Source of the DNA: Polynucleobacter corsicus
GTDB lineage: Bacteria > Pseudomonadota > Gammaproteobacteria > Burkholderiales > Burkholderiaceae
DNA: 64,000 nt
Assembly: GCF_018688255.1 (NCBI RefSeq)
Contig: NZ_CP061314.1
Location: 124,001 to 188,000, forward strand
Direction of reading: 5' to 3'
Shown: piece by piece, positions 24,405-34,296 of the stretch
Numbering within the stretch: position 1 is the first letter of the stretch
Layout: each line of letters starts with the position of its first letter
Notes under the pieces: generated by a model
What the model was told of the DNA's origin: nothing
What the model saw: the letters and a program-made list of their open reading frames with translations, nothing else
Databases searched by the model: none
Made by a program: the position numbers and the translations under genes

Positions 24405-26173
24405 GGACTGTAGGTTTTTCAACTACACCCAATTTAGTCTTGCGTCTGCCAATGTGGCGGTCACGCTTGATGCTGTTCATGTTGTTCTTCGTCTTCATGT
24501 TGTTGCTAATCCGCGCTTTTTGGATTCAGGGCCCAGGAAATGCTTTTTATGAAGCTAAGGGTGTACGTGGTACACAGCGTGAGTTGGAGTTACCTGCTTC
24601 CCGTGGAAAGATATTGGATCGCAATGGCCAAGTCATTGCTACGAGCTTGGAAGCAAAGTCAGTGATCGCCTATAACGATACTGTCCCCGATGATTTAGCT
24701 GCAGATAAGGTGCAAAAGTTAGCAAGTCTCTTACAAATTAGTGAATCTGAATTACGTAAGAAGTTAAAAGAAGATCGCAAGCAGATTTTCTTGAAGCGCC
24801 AAGTAGATCCAGTAGTAGCGCAACAAATTAAGCAATTAGAAATTCCGGGAATTGGCTTGAATAACGAATACCGTCGCTTTTACCCAGAGGGTGAAGCGAT
24901 GGCGCACGTTGTTGGCTTTACAAGCGTAGAAGATCGTGGCCAAGAGGGCATGGAACTTTCAAGGGAAAAAGAATTGGCTGGGCATCCAGGTGCTCGTCGA
25001 GTAGTGGTTGATCGCCTCGGTCGTGTTGTTGAAGATGTTGCCATTTTGCAGTTACCGCAAAACGGCAAGGATTTACAACTTTCTATTGATAGCAAGATTC
25101 AGTTTCTAGCTTACAACGCTGTTAAAAATGCAGTTGAGCAGCACCGTGCAAGCGCTGGCGGTGCTGTCGTATTGGATACGCAGACCGGCGAGATTCTGGC
25201 TTTAGCAAATTACCCAAGCTATAACCCAAACGATCGCAAGAAGCTCACGGGTGAGCAGTTACGTAATCGCGTTTTAACCGACACCTTCGAGCCTGGCTCA
25301 ACCATGAAACCATTAACCGTAGCGATTGCTTTGGAGAAGGGGGTTATCACCCCCAATACCAATATGGTGATTGGTGCTAAGTACTTGGTGGGTCCAAAGC
25401 CGATTACGGATACCCACCCTTATGGTAATTTAACCGTCTCTCAAATTATTCAAAAATCGAGCAATATTGGTACAGCCAAAATTGCGATGAATAATTTATC
25501 TGCCGAAGAGATGTGGAATTTTTATACATCTGTTGGCTTGGGTCAGACGCCGAAGATTGGCTTTCCTGGTGCTGTGGCTGGCACTGTGCATCCCTTTAAA
25601 AAATGGATGCCAACGGATCAGGCGCGGATTGCGTTTGGTTATGGTATTTCAGGTTCACTCTTTCAGGTAGCTCGTGCATATACGATCTTTGCACGTGATG
25701 GTGAATTGGTGCCGCTCACGATTGAGCGTAGTCCAGAATTCAAGCCTGGTACACATATCATTTCTGCCAAGACGGCCATTGAGATGCGCAGCATGATGGA
25801 GTCAGTAACCGAGCCTGGAGGCACTGCCATTAAAGCGCAAGCTGAGGGTTATCGAGTTGGCGGAAAAACAGGTACCGCACATAAATTGGTGGGTAAAGGC
25901 TATGGCAATAAATACCGCGCTTACTTTGCAGGCCTAGCACCGATTAGCGCTCCTCGCATTGTAGTTGCCGTCATGATTGATGAGCCGACTGGTGGTAGTC
26001 ATTATGGTGGTGATGTTGCTGCACCTGTCTTCTCCACTATCGTGAGTGAGACCCTGCGTACCTTAAATGTATTGCCAGACAGTAATGTTAAGCAGATGAC
26101 GCAACAGGATAAAAATCCTACAGAAATTCAAACTGCTGCAGTCAAAACAAATGCAGCGGTTTTAAAAAGATGA
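24401..26173 (+). CDS. ftsI: Peptidoglycan D,D-transpeptidase FtsI (PBP3)
   Basis: FtsI cross-links septal peptidoglycan. The 590-residue class B penicillin-binding protein has one N-terminal membrane helix (about 22-40), a pedestal domain, and a transpeptidase domain with the three catalytic motifs: SxxK as GSTMK with Ser300, SSN at 353-355 and KTG at 486-488. It lies between ftsL and murE with four-base overlaps on both sides, the standard dcw position. Confidence 0.97.
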   Translation: MRTVGFSTTPNLVLRLPMWRSRLMLFMLFFVFMLLLIRAFWIQGPGNAFYEAKGVRGTQRELELPASRGKILDRNGQVIATSLEAKSVIAYNDTVPDDLAADKVQKLASLLQISESELRKKLKEDRKQIFLKRQVDPVVAQQIKQLEIPGIGLNNEYRRFYPEGEAMAHVVGFTSVEDRGQEGMELSREKELAGHPGARRVVVDRLGRVVEDVAILQLPQNGKDLQLSIDSKIQFLAYNAVKNAVEQHRASAGGAVVLDTQTGEILALANYPSYNPNDRKKLTGEQLRNRVLTDTFEPGSTMKPLTVAIALEKGVITPNTNMVIGAKYLVGPKPITDTHPYGNLTVSQIIQKSSNIGTAKIAMNNLSAEEMWNFYTSVGLGQTPKIGFPGAVAGTVHPFKKWMPTDQARIAFGYGISGSLFQVARAYTIFARDGELVPLTIERSPEFKPGTHIISAKTAIEMRSMMESVTEPGGTAIKAQAEGYRVGGKTGTAHKLVGKGYGNKYRAYFAGLAPISAPRIVVAVMIDEPTGGSHYGGDVAAPVFSTIVSETLRTLNVLPDSNVKQMTQQDKNPTEIQTAAVKTNAAVLKR

Positions 26174-27723
26174 TGACAATGATCCACATTGAGCCCCATC
26201 TCTTAATCTCGCATTTACGTGATCTCACTTCAGCGAATGCAAAAGTAACTGCGGATAGTCGTCAAATTCATTCTGGCGATATCTTCTTTGCATACGCTGT
26301 TGGTCATGGTAATGCGCTACGAGATGGTCGCGATTACATTGCGGCCGCCTTAGCAAATGGTGCTGCGGCAGTAGTATTCGATCCTGCTGAGGGCGTTGCT
26401 AATCAATACTTAGATCACCCTGAATGTTTTGCTGTCGAGCATTTAGCAATCTTGGCTGGAGAGCTCTGCGCGGAGTGGTATGACTACCCAAGCAAAAATC
26501 TCAATGTCATCGGTGTCACAGGTACCAATGGAAAAACCAGTATTACCCAGTGGCTGGCGCAGGCTATGGATGAACCCAATCATCGCACTGCAGTATTGGG
26601 CACATTGGGTACTGGATTTCCGGGGGCACTCATTCAGACTGGTTACACCACGCCCGATGCGCCGCAACTACAAACTCAATTAAAAGAATTGCTTGATGCA
26701 GGCGCTCAAAATCTGGCCATAGAGATTTCTTCCCATGCATTAGATCAAGATCGTGTTGCTGGCTTGGATGTACGTAGTGCGGTATTTACTAATCTCACGC
26801 AAGATCATTTGGATTATCACGGTACGATGGGAGAGTACGCACAAGCTAAGGCTAAACTCTTTAAGTTACCTCAGCTTCAAAATGCCATCATCAATTTTGA
26901 TGATGCATTTGGGCGAGAGTTGGCGATGAAGCTTCTAGCTAGTGACGATCCTCAAGTATGGGGCTACGCCTTAAGTAGTAATGCATTTGTTGGATTTGAA
27001 AAATTTAGCGATCGTCTGAAGCGTACTTATGCAGAAAAGACTTTATTTGCAAATGCTGGCTATGAATCTCAATTTAATTGTGATTCCATGGGATCAAGCG
27101 CTGTTCAGCTTGCGGTATTGGGTGAATTTAATCTCAGCAATTGTCTTGCTGTGTGGACTGTCCTTTTAGCGCAAGGTTTTAGCCCACTTGAGGCCTCTAA
27201 GCGCTTGAGCAAGCTAAGTGCTATTCCAGGACGTATGGAACTGATTCACTTGAATAAAACACAAAGAACTGAGGGCCCATTGATTGTGGTGGATTATGCC
27301 CACACACCAGATGCCCTCACTAAAGCATTGAACGCATTACGCCCAGTCGCAAATCAACGCAATGGAAAAATGTGGTGCGTCTTTGGTTGTGGTGGTGATC
27401 GAGATTCAGGTAAGCGTTCCCAAATGGGTCGTGCGGCTCAAGAGTTTGCCGATCATATTGTGATTACAAGCGATAACCCTAGATCTGAAGATCCAGCATC
27501 TATCATCGCCATGATTCAAGCTGGTATGTCAGGTGACTTGGGCAATGTTCAAATGCTGCCCGATAGAGCGGCTGCCATTATGGCTGCGGTACGACATGCC
27601 GATGTCAAAGACATTATTTTGGTTGCCGGTAAAGGGCATGAGTCTACTCAAGAAATCAATGGCAAGAAATTTGATTTTTCTGATCAAGAACACATTCGTT
27701 TAGCAGCAGGAGGTAGCGTATGA
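26170..27723 (+). CDS. murE: UDP-MurNAc-L-Ala-D-Glu:meso-diaminopimelate ligase
   Basis: MurE adds the third amino acid to the peptidoglycan stem peptide. The 517-residue Mur ligase has the ATP site VIGVTGTNGKTSITQWLA (about 114-131). DSRQIHSGDIFFA is typical of the N-terminal domain. SDNPRSEDP contains the DNPR motif that marks meso-diaminopimelate specificity, as expected for a Gram-negative. The end overlaps the murF start by four bases. Confidence 0.97.
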   Translation: MMTMIHIEPHLLISHLRDLTSANAKVTADSRQIHSGDIFFAYAVGHGNALRDGRDYIAAALANGAAAVVFDPAEGVANQYLDHPECFAVEHLAILAGELCAEWYDYPSKNLNVIGVTGTNGKTSITQWLAQAMDEPNHRTAVLGTLGTGFPGALIQTGYTTPDAPQLQTQLKELLDAGAQNLAIEISSHALDQDRVAGLDVRSAVFTNLTQDHLDYHGTMGEYAQAKAKLFKLPQLQNAIINFDDAFGRELAMKLLASDDPQVWGYALSSNAFVGFEKFSDRLKRTYAEKTLFANAGYESQFNCDSMGSSAVQLAVLGEFNLSNCLAVWTVLLAQGFSPLEASKRLSKLSAIPGRMELIHLNKTQRTEGPLIVVDYAHTPDALTKALNALRPVANQRNGKMWCVFGCGGDRDSGKRSQMGRAAQEFADHIVITSDNPRSEDPASIIAMIQAGMSGDLGNVQMLPDRAAAIMAAVRHADVKDIILVAGKGHESTQEINGKKFDFSDQEHIRLAAGGSV

Positions 27724-29168
27724 GTGCGCCTATGACTACTCTTGCTCAAGTGCATGCTATGTTGCCAGGCAGTAAGCTGATTCACGCTGATATGGAATCT
27801 GCGCGAGAGATCACAATTTCTCATATTGGTAGTGATAGTCGCCAGATTCAGTCTGGTGAATTATTTATTGCCTTGGCGGGAGAGCGTTTCGATGCGCATG
27901 ATTTCTTGGGTGATGTGGCCACAGTAGGCGCAAGTGCAGCGCTCGTAAGTCAAGAAGATAAGTGTCCAACAAACTTAGCTGCAATATGTGTTCAGGATGT
28001 TAAGCAAGGTTTAGGTGAATTAGCAAAGGTATGGCGTGCGCAGTTTTCTATTCCAGTGGCTTTGGTAACTGGATCCAATGGTAAGACCACTGTAAAAGAG
28101 ATGATTGCCTCCATCTTCAAGGTAGCCGCCGGCGAAGAATGTACCTTAATAACCAAGGATAACCTTAATAATGATATTGGCCTGCCTTTAACCTTGCTAC
28201 GCATGCGACCGACTGATCGCCTAGCAGTGATTGAGTTAGGCATGAATCATCCTGGTGAAACGGCAGAGTTAGCGGTTATTGCTCAAGCCAATATTGCCCT
28301 CATTAATAACGCTCAACGTGAGCATCAAGAATTTATGTCGACAGTAGAAGCTGTTGCAAAGGAGCATGCAACTGCCTTAAGTTCACTTCCTGCGGACGGT
28401 GTCGCAGTATTTCCGGCGGACTCTGAATTTTCTGATGTTTGGTACCAAGCTGCTGCAGGACGCAAGGTCATTGATTTTGCTTTATCTACTAACGCTGCGT
28501 TAGCTACAGCCTCTGTTACAGGCAAGTTATTGGCTAGCGGAAAAATGGAGATTGCAACTGAACTCGGCAAAATTGAAGTCCAGCTCAAGACCTTAGGAAA
28601 TCACAATGCGCGTAATGCCTTAGCAGCTAGCGCAGTTGCTTTAGGCGCCGGTTTAAGTTTGGAGCAAATTCAAGCGGGTCTGGAATTGTTTGTCCCAGTA
28701 AATGGACGCATGCAGTCCAAACCTTTAAATGCAGGCCGCACTCTGATTGATGATAGCTATAACGCCAACCCCGATTCTGTCAGAGCTGCTATTGATGCAC
28801 TGAAACAGTCTGGAAATACTTCTTGGTTGGTGCTGGGCGATATGGGTGAAGTGGGCGATCAAGGCCCTGCGTTCCATAAGGAAGTCGGCGCCTATGCTGC
28901 TGAGCAGGGTGTCAGTAAGTTATTTGCACTCGGGGAGCAGTGCAAATTTGCGGTGCGAGAGTTTAATGAGTCAGAGAAGTTTTCGCTTACCAGTAGCGCT
29001 ACTCATTTCGCCACATTGGATCAGTTGCTTGAAGAGCTCAATGCAGCACTGGCAAATCAAGAGTCGAGCAAGCATATGCATTTAGATATTTTGGTTAAGG
29101 GATCTCGTTTTATGCGTATGGAGCGTGTAGTGCAGGCCTTATTAGAGGAGGCTAAAACATGCTCTTAA
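27720..29168 (+). CDS. murF: UDP-MurNAc-tripeptide:D-alanyl-D-alanine ligase
   Basis: MurF adds D-Ala-D-Ala to complete the UDP-MurNAc pentapeptide. The 482-residue protein shows IGSDSRQIQSGELFIALAGERFDAHDF in the N-terminal domain, the ATP loop VTGSNGKTTVKEMIASI, and the central-domain motif VIELGMNHPGETAEL. LIDDSYNANPDSVRAAIDAL in the C-terminal domain is diagnostic of MurF. It overlaps the chosen mraY start by ten bases. Confidence 0.97.
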   Translation: MSAPMTTLAQVHAMLPGSKLIHADMESAREITISHIGSDSRQIQSGELFIALAGERFDAHDFLGDVATVGASAALVSQEDKCPTNLAAICVQDVKQGLGELAKVWRAQFSIPVALVTGSNGKTTVKEMIASIFKVAAGEECTLITKDNLNNDIGLPLTLLRMRPTDRLAVIELGMNHPGETAELAVIAQANIALINNAQREHQEFMSTVEAVAKEHATALSSLPADGVAVFPADSEFSDVWYQAAAGRKVIDFALSTNAALATASVTGKLLASGKMEIATELGKIEVQLKTLGNHNARNALAASAVALGAGLSLEQIQAGLELFVPVNGRMQSKPLNAGRTLIDDSYNANPDSVRAAIDALKQSGNTSWLVLGDMGEVGDQGPAFHKEVGAYAAEQGVSKLFALGEQCKFAVREFNESEKFSLTSSATHFATLDQLLEELNAALANQESSKHMHLDILVKGSRFMRMERVVQALLEEAKTCS

Positions 29169-30328
29169 TGTTGGCGCAATGGTTGCAAGATGATTTTGGA
29201 TTTTTCCGAGTCTTTAGCTACATCACGTTTAGAGCGGTGATGGCAACAGTGACTGCTTTACTGATCGGTTTGGCGGCTGGTCCGTGGGTTATTCGGAAGT
29301 TGACCGCATTAAAGATGGGTCAAGCGGTTCGTACAGATGGCCCACAAACCCATTTAGTGAAATCAGGTACCCCTACGATGGGTGGCGTACTGATTCTGCT
29401 GGGTATTTTTATCTCCTGCATGCTGTGGGCTGATCTGAGTAATCGTTTTATCTGGATTGTGATGATTGTGACTTTTGGATTTGGCTTAATTGGTTGGGTT
29501 GATGATTACCGCAAAGTAGCGCGGAAGGATCCTAAAGGAATGGCCTCAAGAGAAAAATTCTTTTGGCAAACTTTGATTGGCTTATTTGCCGCTATTTATT
29601 TGGCTTTCTCTGTATCCGAAGTGAATAACCTCAAAGTTTTGCAGTTGTTCCTTGATTGGCTTAAGAGCGGCTTCGCTTTGGACTTGCCAGCTAAATCAAA
29701 CTTACTCATTCCCTTTATGAAAGAGGTGAGTTACCCACTAGGCGTAATGGGCTTCATCATTCTGAGTTACTTGGTGATTGTTGGAAGTAGCAACGCCGTT
29801 AATCTGACGGACGGACTAGATGGTTTAGTGATCATGCCAGTAATACTGGTTGGCGCTGCTCTAGGTGCATTTGCTTATGTGATGGGTAATGCGATTTACG
29901 CAAAGTATTTGTTGTTTCCCTATATTCCCGGTGCAGGTGAGCTCATGATTTTCTGTGGAGCTATGGGTGGTGCGGGATTGGCTTTTCTTTGGTACAACAC
30001 GCATCCTGCGCAAGTATTTATGGGTGACGTTGGCGCGCTCGCATTAGGTGGTGCACTCGGAACTATTGCTGTGATTGTTCGCCAGGAAATCGTACTCTTT
30101 GTCATGGGTGGGATCTTCGTCGCAGAAACACTGTCAGTGATGCTGCAAGTCTTCTGGTTCAAATTCACTAAGAAGCGTTATGGTGAAGGCCGCCGTATCT
30201 TTAGGATGGCTCCGCTGCATCACCATTTTGAATTGGGTGGCTGGCGCGAAACGCAAGTTGTAGTTCGCTTCTGGATCATCACTATTTTATTAGTTCTCAT
30301 TGGCCTCTCCAGCCTGAAATTAAGGTAA
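29159..30328 (+). CDS. mraY: Phospho-MurNAc-pentapeptide transferase
   Basis: MraY transfers phospho-MurNAc-pentapeptide to undecaprenyl phosphate, giving lipid I at the inner membrane. The 389-residue protein has about ten membrane helices. Motifs include TPTMGGVLIL, FGLIGWVDDYRKV with the Asp pair of the active site, GSSNAVNLTDGLDGL, and MAPLHHHFELGGWRETQVVVRFWI. The ATG at 29159 is set by an AGGAGG at 29146-29151 with 7-base spacing. A second ATG at 29168 overlaps the murF stop (TAATG) and could also be used. Confidence 0.97.
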   Translation: MLLMLAQWLQDDFGFFRVFSYITFRAVMATVTALLIGLAAGPWVIRKLTALKMGQAVRTDGPQTHLVKSGTPTMGGVLILLGIFISCMLWADLSNRFIWIVMIVTFGFGLIGWVDDYRKVARKDPKGMASREKFFWQTLIGLFAAIYLAFSVSEVNNLKVLQLFLDWLKSGFALDLPAKSNLLIPFMKEVSYPLGVMGFIILSYLVIVGSSNAVNLTDGLDGLVIMPVILVGAALGAFAYVMGNAIYAKYLLFPYIPGAGELMIFCGAMGGAGLAFLWYNTHPAQVFMGDVGALALGGALGTIAVIVRQEIVLFVMGGIFVAETLSVMLQVFWFKFTKKRYGEGRRIFRMAPLHHHFELGGWRETQVVVRFWIITILLVLIGLSSLKLR

Positions 30329-30338
30329 GCCAAAGAAT

Positions 30339-31958
30339 ATGCATAACTTAGACCAAGCCTTCGCTAATCCAGCTCTCATCGCAGATGAGGGTTATCAAGT
30401 ACCCCAACATTTCTTGATCCTAGGATTAGGTGAATCTGGCTACGCTATGGCCAAGTGGTGTTTGCGAAATGCCGCAAAGGTTAGTCTGGCTGATACGCGT
30501 GATCGTGAAAAGCTGAATGAACGACAAAAAGCCTGGTTGGCAGATCTTGAATTTTCGGGACTTCAAAAGGCTTATTTTGGCCCTTTAGATGACCTTAATT
30601 TAAAGAGTGTTGAAGTTATTGGAATCAGTCCTGGTTTATCGCCATTTCAAGAGCCGACAGCTTCTTTCTTAGCTAAAGCACAAGAATCCAGTATTGATAT
30701 CTGGGGGGAATTGGAGTTCTTTGCTAGAGCCATTGCTGCATTGGATCGTATGGCTCAGGTTAAACAGTTTCAATACAAGCCCGCTGTATTAGCTATCACT
30801 GGAACAAATGGAAAGACAACCACCACGGCGTTGACAGGGCAGTTATGTGAGCGGGCTGGTAAGAGAGTTGCCGTAGCTGGCAATATTAGCCCAGCAGCTT
30901 TAGATAAGTTGATGTCGTGTTTGGATGAGTCTGATCAAGTTGCCGACATGCCTGAGATATGGGTACTCGAGTTGTCTAGCTTCCAGCTGGTTTACACAAG
31001 TACCTTCAATGCAACAGCGGCGACCGTATTAAACATTACGCAAGATCACTTGGATTGGCATGGTGATATGCAGGCGTATGTTGATGCAAAAGCCAATATT
31101 TTTGGGCAGGACACTATCTGTATCTTGAATCGCGATGATTCGCTAGTGATGAATCTGCTTACTGACGAGCAGAAATCCAATAAATCCGTCATTACTTTTG
31201 GTGCCAGCCGTCCTGATGAGCGGGGTGCCTTTGGAATCGAACATGATCTGCGTGCCGGTGGAATTGATTGGTTAGTCTGGGCTGAAGTAGATGAAGATCT
31301 TGAGCCGCAACCGAAGCGTCGTCGTAAAGCAGTTGTTGTAGAGGATGAGCCATTAAGGCTCAAGCGCTTGATTCCAGCTGATGCTCTACGAATTCGCGGC
31401 CGCCACAATGCATTAAATGCCTTGGCTGCATTAGCCTTGGCACGATCAGCTGGTTTGCCAATGAATATGCTTTTGCATGGTTTACGTGATTACCACGGCG
31501 AGCCTCATCGTGTTCAAAGTGTTTCGATTGTGTCGAATGTTGAATATGTAGACGACAGCAAGGGCACTAACGTAGGAGCAACAGTAGCCGCTTTGAATGG
31601 TCTAAGCGCTAATGAGTCTGGCAAACGGATCTGGTTGATTGCTGGCGGTGAAGGCAAGGGCCAAGACTTTAGCCCCTTGCGTGAGCCTGCATTACGTTTT
31701 GTAAAAGGCGTCTTCCTCATTGGTAAAGATGCCCCAATCATTGCTGAAGCTTTGGGTGACTCCGTATCTTATGTCATGAGTGAGACCCTGCAAAGCGCAG
31801 TTGCACAAGCCGCAAAACAAGCTCAGTCAGGCGATATCGTTTTGTTATCACCGGCTTGCGCTAGTTTTGATCAGTTCAGTGATTACGTGGCACGTGCTGA
31901 GGCGTTTATTGCCGAAGTTCAGGAATTGGGAATGCAATTCGAAGGAGCTGATGCATGA
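30339..31958 (+). CDS. murD: UDP-MurNAc-L-alanine:D-glutamate ligase
   Basis: MurD adds D-glutamate to UDP-MurNAc-L-Ala. The ATP loop is LAITGTNGKTTTTAL with GTNGKT at 155-160. VLELSSFQL (209-217), NITQDHLDWHG and the later RIRGRHNALNALAA are standard Mur ligase motifs. At 539 residues it is about 100 longer than E. coli MurD. Much of the excess is an extra linker at the N-terminus and a charged insertion around 317-345 containing KRRRK (326-330) followed by an acidic patch. Longer MurD proteins appear usual in Burkholderiales, so I treat this as lineage-specific. The end overlaps ftsW by four bases. Confidence 0.96.
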   Translation: MHNLDQAFANPALIADEGYQVPQHFLILGLGESGYAMAKWCLRNAAKVSLADTRDREKLNERQKAWLADLEFSGLQKAYFGPLDDLNLKSVEVIGISPGLSPFQEPTASFLAKAQESSIDIWGELEFFARAIAALDRMAQVKQFQYKPAVLAITGTNGKTTTTALTGQLCERAGKRVAVAGNISPAALDKLMSCLDESDQVADMPEIWVLELSSFQLVYTSTFNATAATVLNITQDHLDWHGDMQAYVDAKANIFGQDTICILNRDDSLVMNLLTDEQKSNKSVITFGASRPDERGAFGIEHDLRAGGIDWLVWAEVDEDLEPQPKRRRKAVVVEDEPLRLKRLIPADALRIRGRHNALNALAALALARSAGLPMNMLLHGLRDYHGEPHRVQSVSIVSNVEYVDDSKGTNVGATVAALNGLSANESGKRIWLIAGGEGKGQDFSPLREPALRFVKGVFLIGKDAPIIAEALGDSVSYVMSETLQSAVAQAAKQAQSGDIVLLSPACASFDQFSDYVARAEAFIAEVQELGMQFEGADA

Positions 31959-33226
31959 GTTTGAAGGAAAAACTTTTTCCTGAGAATCGTTTGGGCCTTG
32001 ACCGCTTCTGGAATTTCTCCAGAGGCGGGATAGATAATTTTCGTAGCGGCTTGAGAGATGCAGTCTCTGGCGTTGAGCAAACTCGTTCACGCATGATGGA
32101 CTATGACCAGCTATTGGTATGGGCAGTATTGTCTTTGGCCTTAATTGGATTAGTGATGGTCTACTCTGCATCCATTACTTTAGCCGATGGCCCTAAGTTC
32201 GCAAATTTCAGCAGTAACTTCTTCTTAATTCGCCATTGCATTTCATTAGCAATTGCCGTTGGTGTAGCTATTTGGGTCTTTAAGATCCCAACCCACATAT
32301 GGGATCGCTACTCTCCAATCATTTTTGGATTCACTGTCCTGCTATTAATCGCTGTGCTCATCCCCGGTATTGGAAAAGGCGTGAATGGTGCGAAGCGTTG
32401 GATTCCATTGGGTCTAATGAACTTCCAGCCATCTGAATTAATGAAGTTTGCTGCAGTGATATTTGCTGCAAGCTATACAGTTCAACGCCAAGAGTATCTC
32501 CACTCATTTGTTAAAGGCATGCTTCCAATGGGCATTGCTGTTGCCTTAGTTGGCGGCCTATTGATGGCTGAGCCAGACATGGGTGCGTTTGTTGTGGTTG
32601 CCTTAATTGCTTTTGGCATTTTGTTCTTGGGCGGTATTAACGCTAAGTTGTTTGGCGGCTTGATCTTAGTTGGCTTGATGAGTGGCGCCACGATGATTGC
32701 GCTTTCACCTTTCCGGCGTGGCCGCATGTTGGCCTTTATGGATCCATGGCAAGTCGACAATGCAGCAAATAAAGGTTATCAATTAACCCATTCGCTGATG
32801 GCTTTCGGCCGTGGTGAATGGTTCGGCTTAGGTCTGGGTGGCAGTGTGGAAAAATTACACTACCTTCCTGAGGCGCATACGGATTTCATCATGGCAGTGA
32901 TTGGTGAAGAGCTTGGATTTGTCGGTGTAGTAGTGATGATCTTCTTGTTCTACTGGATCGTGCGTCGCGCATTCCTGATCGGCCGTACTGCATTGCAACT
33001 AGATCGTAGTTTTGCTGGTCTTGCCGCTAAGGGTGTGGCGATATGGATTGGTTGGCAAGCATTTATCAATATGGGTGTGAACTTAGGTTTACTTCCCACA
33101 AAAGGCTTAACACTCCCACTAGTGAGTTATGGCGGCTCAGGAATCTTGATGAATGCCGTTGCCATAGCAATGCTACTTCGGATTGATTACGAAAACCGAA
33201 TCTTGATGCGGGGCGGCAAGTTATGA
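31955..33226 (+). CDS. ftsW: Peptidoglycan glycosyltransferase FtsW
   Basis: FtsW is the SEDS-family glycan polymerase of the division septum, acting with FtsI. The 423-residue protein has about ten membrane helices after a cytoplasmic N-terminal extension of roughly 50 residues rich in charged residues. Family motifs include GANGAKRWI-type GVNGAKRWIPLGLMNFQPSELMK, EAHTDFIMAVIGEELGF and the C-terminal PTKGLTLPLVSYGGSGILMN. Four-base overlaps join it to murD and murG. Confidence 0.97.
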   Translation: MSLKEKLFPENRLGLDRFWNFSRGGIDNFRSGLRDAVSGVEQTRSRMMDYDQLLVWAVLSLALIGLVMVYSASITLADGPKFANFSSNFFLIRHCISLAIAVGVAIWVFKIPTHIWDRYSPIIFGFTVLLLIAVLIPGIGKGVNGAKRWIPLGLMNFQPSELMKFAAVIFAASYTVQRQEYLHSFVKGMLPMGIAVALVGGLLMAEPDMGAFVVVALIAFGILFLGGINAKLFGGLILVGLMSGATMIALSPFRRGRMLAFMDPWQVDNAANKGYQLTHSLMAFGRGEWFGLGLGGSVEKLHYLPEAHTDFIMAVIGEELGFVGVVVMIFLFYWIVRRAFLIGRTALQLDRSFAGLAAKGVAIWIGWQAFINMGVNLGLLPTKGLTLPLVSYGGSGILMNAVAIAMLLRIDYENRILMRGGKL

Positions 33227-34296
33227 CCAAGCCATCCATCTTGATTATGGCCGGCGGTACTGGGGGGCATATTTTCCCGGGGCTAGCTGTTGCTGAGTAC
33301 CTGCGTATTTGTGGGTGGAATGTATCTTGGCTTGGCAATCAGGGTGGTATGGAATATCGCTTAGTGAAAGCTTGCGACTTCCCATTTGAGGCAATCAACT
33401 TTGGTGGCTTGCGTGGCAAAGGTATTAAAGCGACATTGATGCTGCCATTTAATCTTGCTAGAGCCTGTATGCAGAGCTGGAAGATCATGCGCCGCATCAA
33501 ACCAAATGTAGTTTTAGGTATGGGTGGATACATTACATTTCCTGGTGGCTTGATGACTAAGTTCTTGAAAAAGCCATTGGTTCTACATGAAGCTAATTCC
33601 GTAGCTGGAAGTGCAAATCGTGCTTTATCCAAAATTGCTATGCGTACCTTGACTGGCTTTCCAGATACGATGACTCACGCTGAGTGGGTAGGCAATCCAA
33701 TTCGTGAAGAATTTGAAACTGTAGCAGCGCCAGAAAAACGTTACACAGCGCGTACCGGACGTTTATCGATTCTAGTGGTTGGTGGCAGCTTAGGTGCCGC
33801 AGCTTTAAATGAAGTCATTCCAGCAGCCTTAGCGCTAATAGATAAGGATGCACGTCCACATGTAATTCATCAGGCAGGTGATAAACATCTTGTAGATCTA
33901 CAACAACGTTATGCCAGCCTAGGTATTACTGCTGACATTCGCCCTTTCATTGACGATATGCCAAGCGCCTACGCTCAAGCAGATCTGGTGATTTGCCGCT
34001 CTGGTGCGATGACTGTCTCAGAGATCGCAGCTTGTGGTGTGGCATCTTGTTTGATCCCGTTTCCATATGCGATTGATGATCATCAGACTGCAAATGCACG
34101 ATTTTTATCGGATGCAGATGCGGCTATTTTGTTGCCACAACAAGATCTCAATCCGCAGGATCTGGCATCTATGATTCAAAACTTCAGCCGCCAAGATTTA
34201 CAAAGGATGGCCAAGCGTGCTCATGCTTTAGCGAAGCCTCATGCAACTGAGCGTGTGGCTGAAGTATGTGCAGATTGTGCAGGAGTAGGTATATGA
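33223..34296 (+). CDS. murG: Lipid II synthase MurG (GlcNAc transferase)
   Basis: MurG adds GlcNAc to lipid I on the cytoplasmic face of the membrane. The 357-residue GT-B protein has the glycine-rich loops ILIMAGGTGGHIFPGLAVA at 6-24 and VVGGSLGAAALNEVIP (about 185-200). Other family elements are VLGMGGYITFPGGLM, LHEANSVAGSANR and the donor-binding LVICRSGAMTVSEIAACG. Its stop overlaps the chosen ATG of murC. Confidence 0.97.
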   Translation: MTKPSILIMAGGTGGHIFPGLAVAEYLRICGWNVSWLGNQGGMEYRLVKACDFPFEAINFGGLRGKGIKATLMLPFNLARACMQSWKIMRRIKPNVVLGMGGYITFPGGLMTKFLKKPLVLHEANSVAGSANRALSKIAMRTLTGFPDTMTHAEWVGNPIREEFETVAAPEKRYTARTGRLSILVVGGSLGAAALNEVIPAALALIDKDARPHVIHQAGDKHLVDLQQRYASLGITADIRPFIDDMPSAYAQADLVICRSGAMTVSEIAACGVASCLIPFPYAIDDHQTANARFLSDADAAILLPQQDLNPQDLASMIQNFSRQDLQRMAKRAHALAKPHATERVAEVCADCAGVGI

